18,073 nt of DNA from an uncultured Clostridia bacterium (GTDB taxonomy: Bacteria > Bacillota > Clostridia > Oscillospirales > CAG-272), in the NCBI GenBank assembly GCA_904502015.1, contig CAJGEA010000021.1, positions 1 through 18,073 of the forward strand, written 5' to 3'. Below are positions 16,358-18,073 of the stretch, piece by piece. The notes under the pieces were generated by a model. The model saw only the letters and a list, made by a program, of their open reading frames with translations, ran no database searches and was not told where the DNA came from. Each line of letters opens with the position of its first letter. Position 1 is the stretch's first letter. Both the position numbers and the translations under genes were made by a program.

Positions 16358-16695
16358 GGCAAGTCCCCTTCCCCGTCCTCAAAGCAGATACCGTCAATGC
16401 GCCCTTCAATACTGACCGCCCCCGCGAGATAGGAGGTACAAATCATCCGTGCGCCCCTGACTGAAAGAGCGCAATCCCGCAAAGCAAGACGAATCTCGGC
16501 GGGAGTAAAATCCAGGATTCGGCAACAGCCGTGGACGGTCAAGGTGTGTCTGCCGCGCAGATCCAGCCGAAGCCCGCCGTCAAACAGATCGGCAGGCACG
16601 TCCAGATGCACCGCCAACCATTCGGGCAAGGGGCAACGTCCCATCTCACCGCCCGAGCCATCCAATGGCTGTTTTGCCCTGCGTTTTTCACTCAT
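16354..16695 (-). CDS. yqfC: Sporulation protein YqfC (YabP/YqfC family)
   Basis: Small protein of the YabP/YqfC family, expressed under sigma-E in B. subtilis; the molecular role is not established. It has 113 residues. The family core covers about 40-105: beta strands around LRLDLRGRHTLTVHGCCRIL, FTPAEIRLALRDCALSVRG and LAGAVSIEGRIDGICF. The polar first 20 residues are less conserved. GGGAGG lies nine bases before the ATG. The stop overlaps the yqfD start by four bases. It is the first gene of the minus-strand operon, and a candidate sigma-E promoter lies about 70 bases upstream in the gap shared with ylbJ. Confidence 0.9.
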   Translation of the reverse strand: MSEKRRAKQPLDGSGGEMGRCPLPEWLAVHLDVPADLFDGGLRLDLRGRHTLTVHGCCRILDFTPAEIRLALRDCALSVRGARMICTSYLAGAVSIEGRIDGICFEDGEGDLP

Positions 16696-16765
16696 GTTTA
16701 ACCGCCTCCCACCATATAGTTACATCAAATCCCTTGTGCGCCCACACGGGAACATCATTCAATTC

Positions 16766-16794
16766 AGCGTATGCATCGGGAGGCATTCACATGA
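16766..16794 (-). promoter_or_regulatory. Candidate sigma-E promoter of yqfC-yqfD
   Basis: On the minus strand TCATGTG (16794-16788), a 14-base spacer, and CATACGCT (16773-16766). This compares with the B. subtilis sigma-E consensus KMATATT-N14/15-CATACAAT at five of seven and six of eight positions. The -35 overlaps the ylbJ start codon on the other strand. No sigma-A promoter is evident in 16696-16790. Confidence 0.45.
16778..16790 (+). promoter_or_regulatory. Ribosome binding site that sets the ylbJ start
   Basis: GGGAGG at 16778-16783, seven bases before ATG 16791. The open frame continues upstream to 16665, into the region opposite yqfC, but those residues are not membrane-like and have no ribosome binding site. 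Confidence 0.85.
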
Positions 16795-17927
16795 CACACC
16801 GCCGCATCCACCGTTCCACTTCCCATCCGCGCCGCGTCCGCCCTTCGGCGGGGCAGGTATTCTTCTGCCTGATGAGCACCTTTTGCTTCGTACTGCTCCT
16901 GCGGAACTCGGACGCCGCCATTGAATACCTCGGACGGGGACTGACGCTCTGCGCACGGGCGGTGATCCCCTCCCTATTTCCTTTCATGGTTATCTCCGAG
17001 CTGTTGGTCTCCAGCGGTGCGGGAGAGGCGTTCGGACGGCTGTTCGCCCGTATGATGCGGTGGTTGTTCGGGCTCTCGGGCGCGGGAGTGTCTGCCGTCA
17101 TTCTCGGCTCCATGTGTGGATTTCCCATCGGGGCCAAAACGGCTGTGTCCCTGCTCGACCGAAACATGATCTCCAGGGCCGAGTGCGAGCATCTTCTGAC
17201 CTTCACCAGCAACCCCAGCTCGGCGTTCCTCATCACGGCGGTGGGGGTATCTCTGTTCGGTAACCGACGGATCGGGGTAATACTTTATGCCATCGTGCTG
17301 GGTACGTCCTTTCTCGTGGGCTTTCTGGCGCGCTTCTTCATACGGGGCAAAGGTAAACCCGACCCGCACCCGCACTATCCCATGGGACTTCACCCCGGTG
17401 GCGTGGAAATGTTTACCTCGGCGGTTTCCTCGGCCGCAAGCAATATGCTGATCGTTTGCGCCTACGTGGTCTTTTTTTCAGCCATCATGGGGGCGCTCGG
17501 ATGTTTGTTCGGCAACGCGGGTGGGATGCCGTATACCCTGCTTGGCGGATTTTTAGAGTTGTCAAGCGGTATCAGCGAGGCCTCCCTGCTCCCCAACTCG
17601 CGGCTGGGCATGATCCTCGCGGCGGCATTTGCAGGCTGGTCAGGGTTATCGGTACACTGCCAGGTCATGACGCTGTGCGCGGGGCGGGGGTTATCTCTCA
17701 AGCCGTACGTCATCGCCAAATTTTTTCAGGGCATACTGTGTGCCGTATGTATGGCAGCAGTCATAGCCTTCTGCGATCCCGCGTGGCTCACTCCCGCGTC
17801 CGATACCGTAATTGAAACCATCATGATGATGGGGTGGTCGCTCCGTGATATCACCGTGCCCGCCCTCGTGACCGATTCCCTCTTCATCGGCGGCTGGCTG
17901 ATCTCCCGCATGAGGGGGTGGAGGTAA
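16791..17927 (+). CDS. ylbJ: Sporulation integral membrane protein YlbJ (SpoVV)
   Basis: Polytopic membrane protein of the mother cell; in B. subtilis YlbJ (renamed SpoVV) is made under sigma-E and is needed to move dipicolinic acid across the outer forespore membrane. It has 378 residues with the start at 16791, a little shorter than B. subtilis YlbJ. A basic N-terminus (MTHRRIHRS) is followed by several hydrophobic segments, at about 22-37, 56-74, 98-112, 145-185, 212-240, 272-292 and 310-328. Family blocks include the paired GSMCGFPIGAK (107-116) and LLTFTSNPSSAFLI (135-148), and AGWSGLSVHCQ (281-291). It is divergent from the yqfC operon, so the two sporulation units share a 95-base control region. 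Confidence 0.93.
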   Translation: MTHRRIHRSTSHPRRVRPSAGQVFFCLMSTFCFVLLLRNSDAAIEYLGRGLTLCARAVIPSLFPFMVISELLVSSGAGEAFGRLFARMMRWLFGLSGAGVSAVILGSMCGFPIGAKTAVSLLDRNMISRAECEHLLTFTSNPSSAFLITAVGVSLFGNRRIGVILYAIVLGTSFLVGFLARFFIRGKGKPDPHPHYPMGLHPGGVEMFTSAVSSAASNMLIVCAYVVFFSAIMGALGCLFGNAGGMPYTLLGGFLELSSGISEASLLPNSRLGMILAAAFAGWSGLSVHCQVMTLCAGRGLSLKPYVIAKFFQGILCAVCMAAVIAFCDPAWLTPASDTVIETIMMMGWSLRDITVPALVTDSLFIGGWLISRMRGWR

Positions 17928-17949
17928 TTGATAAATTTGGATTTGTCGA

Positions 17950-18073
17950 GCAGGGGTTTCACCCCTGCACCCCACCAGAACCCTTTTTGAAAACCTCCTC
18001 ACTTCGTTCGGTGCGAATTTGCCTTCAGCAAATATCGCGAAGGGTTCTGGACTCCCCAAAACCTTAAAAAACA
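17950..18073. repeat. Hairpin-rich non-coding element, probably a dispersed repeat, cut by the window end
   Basis: Three nested or adjacent dyads are visible. GCAGGGGT/ACCCCTGC (17950-17957 with 17961-17968, 3-base loop) comes first. An outer stem CCAGAACCCTT (17975-17985) pairs with AAGGGTTCTGG (18040-18050). Inside it, GCGAATTTGC (18013-18022) pairs with 18028-18038 with one bulged base. The unit ends in CTCCCCAAAACCTTAAAAAACA at the window edge (18052-18073). There is no open frame and no clear U-tract on the plus strand. Similar GGGTTCTGG/CCAGAACCC modules seem familiar from clostridial intergenic regions, but this is from memory only. Confidence 0.6.

Noticed and set aside
16665..16790. 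Longer N-terminus for ylbJ starting at 16665
   Set aside because: It runs opposite the yqfC start, lacks a ribosome binding site, and the ATG at 16791 has GGGAGG at ideal spacing.

Overview
The window is an 18-kb housekeeping and sporulation segment from a spore-forming member of the Bacillota, most likely class Clostridia and possibly an uncultured gut lineage. The coding DNA is GC-rich with a strong preference for CCC proline codons, while the intergenic regions are AT-rich. The yqfC-yqfD-phoH-ybeY-era-recO gene order and the sporulation genes yqfC, yqfD and ylbJ point to an endospore former. The genus cannot be named from what is visible.

Layout. (1) Positions 1-5828, plus strand: a tightly packed run of an M18 aminopeptidase (5' end outside the window), prfA (release factor 1), a two-domain Sua5 threonylcarbamoyl-AMP synthase, a ParC/GyrA-type topoisomerase A subunit, and a 39-residue membrane microprotein. 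It ends at a 15-bp perfect stem-loop. (2) 6021-8303, plus strand: an RluA-type pseudouridine synthase and a DUF3810 membrane protein with an HEMAH metallopeptidase motif, closed by a strong rho-independent terminator. (3) 8304-9962: a textbook sigma-A promoter, a ~150-nt leader without a Shine-Dalgarno sequence, and a somewhat divergent murA. (4) 9963-10257: the convergent murA/rhaA gap, with one terminator for each gene and a three-copy AT-rich repeat between them. (5) 10258-11613, minus strand: a solitary L-rhamnose isomerase gene with its own promoter. (6) 11762-16695, minus strand: yqfC-yqfD-phoH-ybeY-era-recO. (7) 16791-17927, plus strand: ylbJ (spoVV), divergent from yqfC. (8) 17950 to the end: a hairpin-rich element that looks like a dispersed repeat.

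How the genes fit together. Many act on translation and ribosome biogenesis: PrfA, Sua5 (t6A in tRNA), the RluA-type enzyme, YbeY, Era and probably PhoH. RecO and the topoisomerase subunit act on DNA, and MurA begins peptidoglycan synthesis. YqfC, YqfD and YlbJ belong to the mother-cell sporulation programme. RhaA is the only sugar-catabolism gene and has no pathway partners here.

I found no defence island, CRISPR array, prophage, insertion sequence or clearly new multigene system. The points most worth a second look are the microprotein (resembling DUF4044/Prli42), the topoisomerase A subunit without an adjacent B subunit, a one-residue insertion in the MurA catalytic loop, a candidate vegetative promoter inside yqfD, and the two non-coding repeats.
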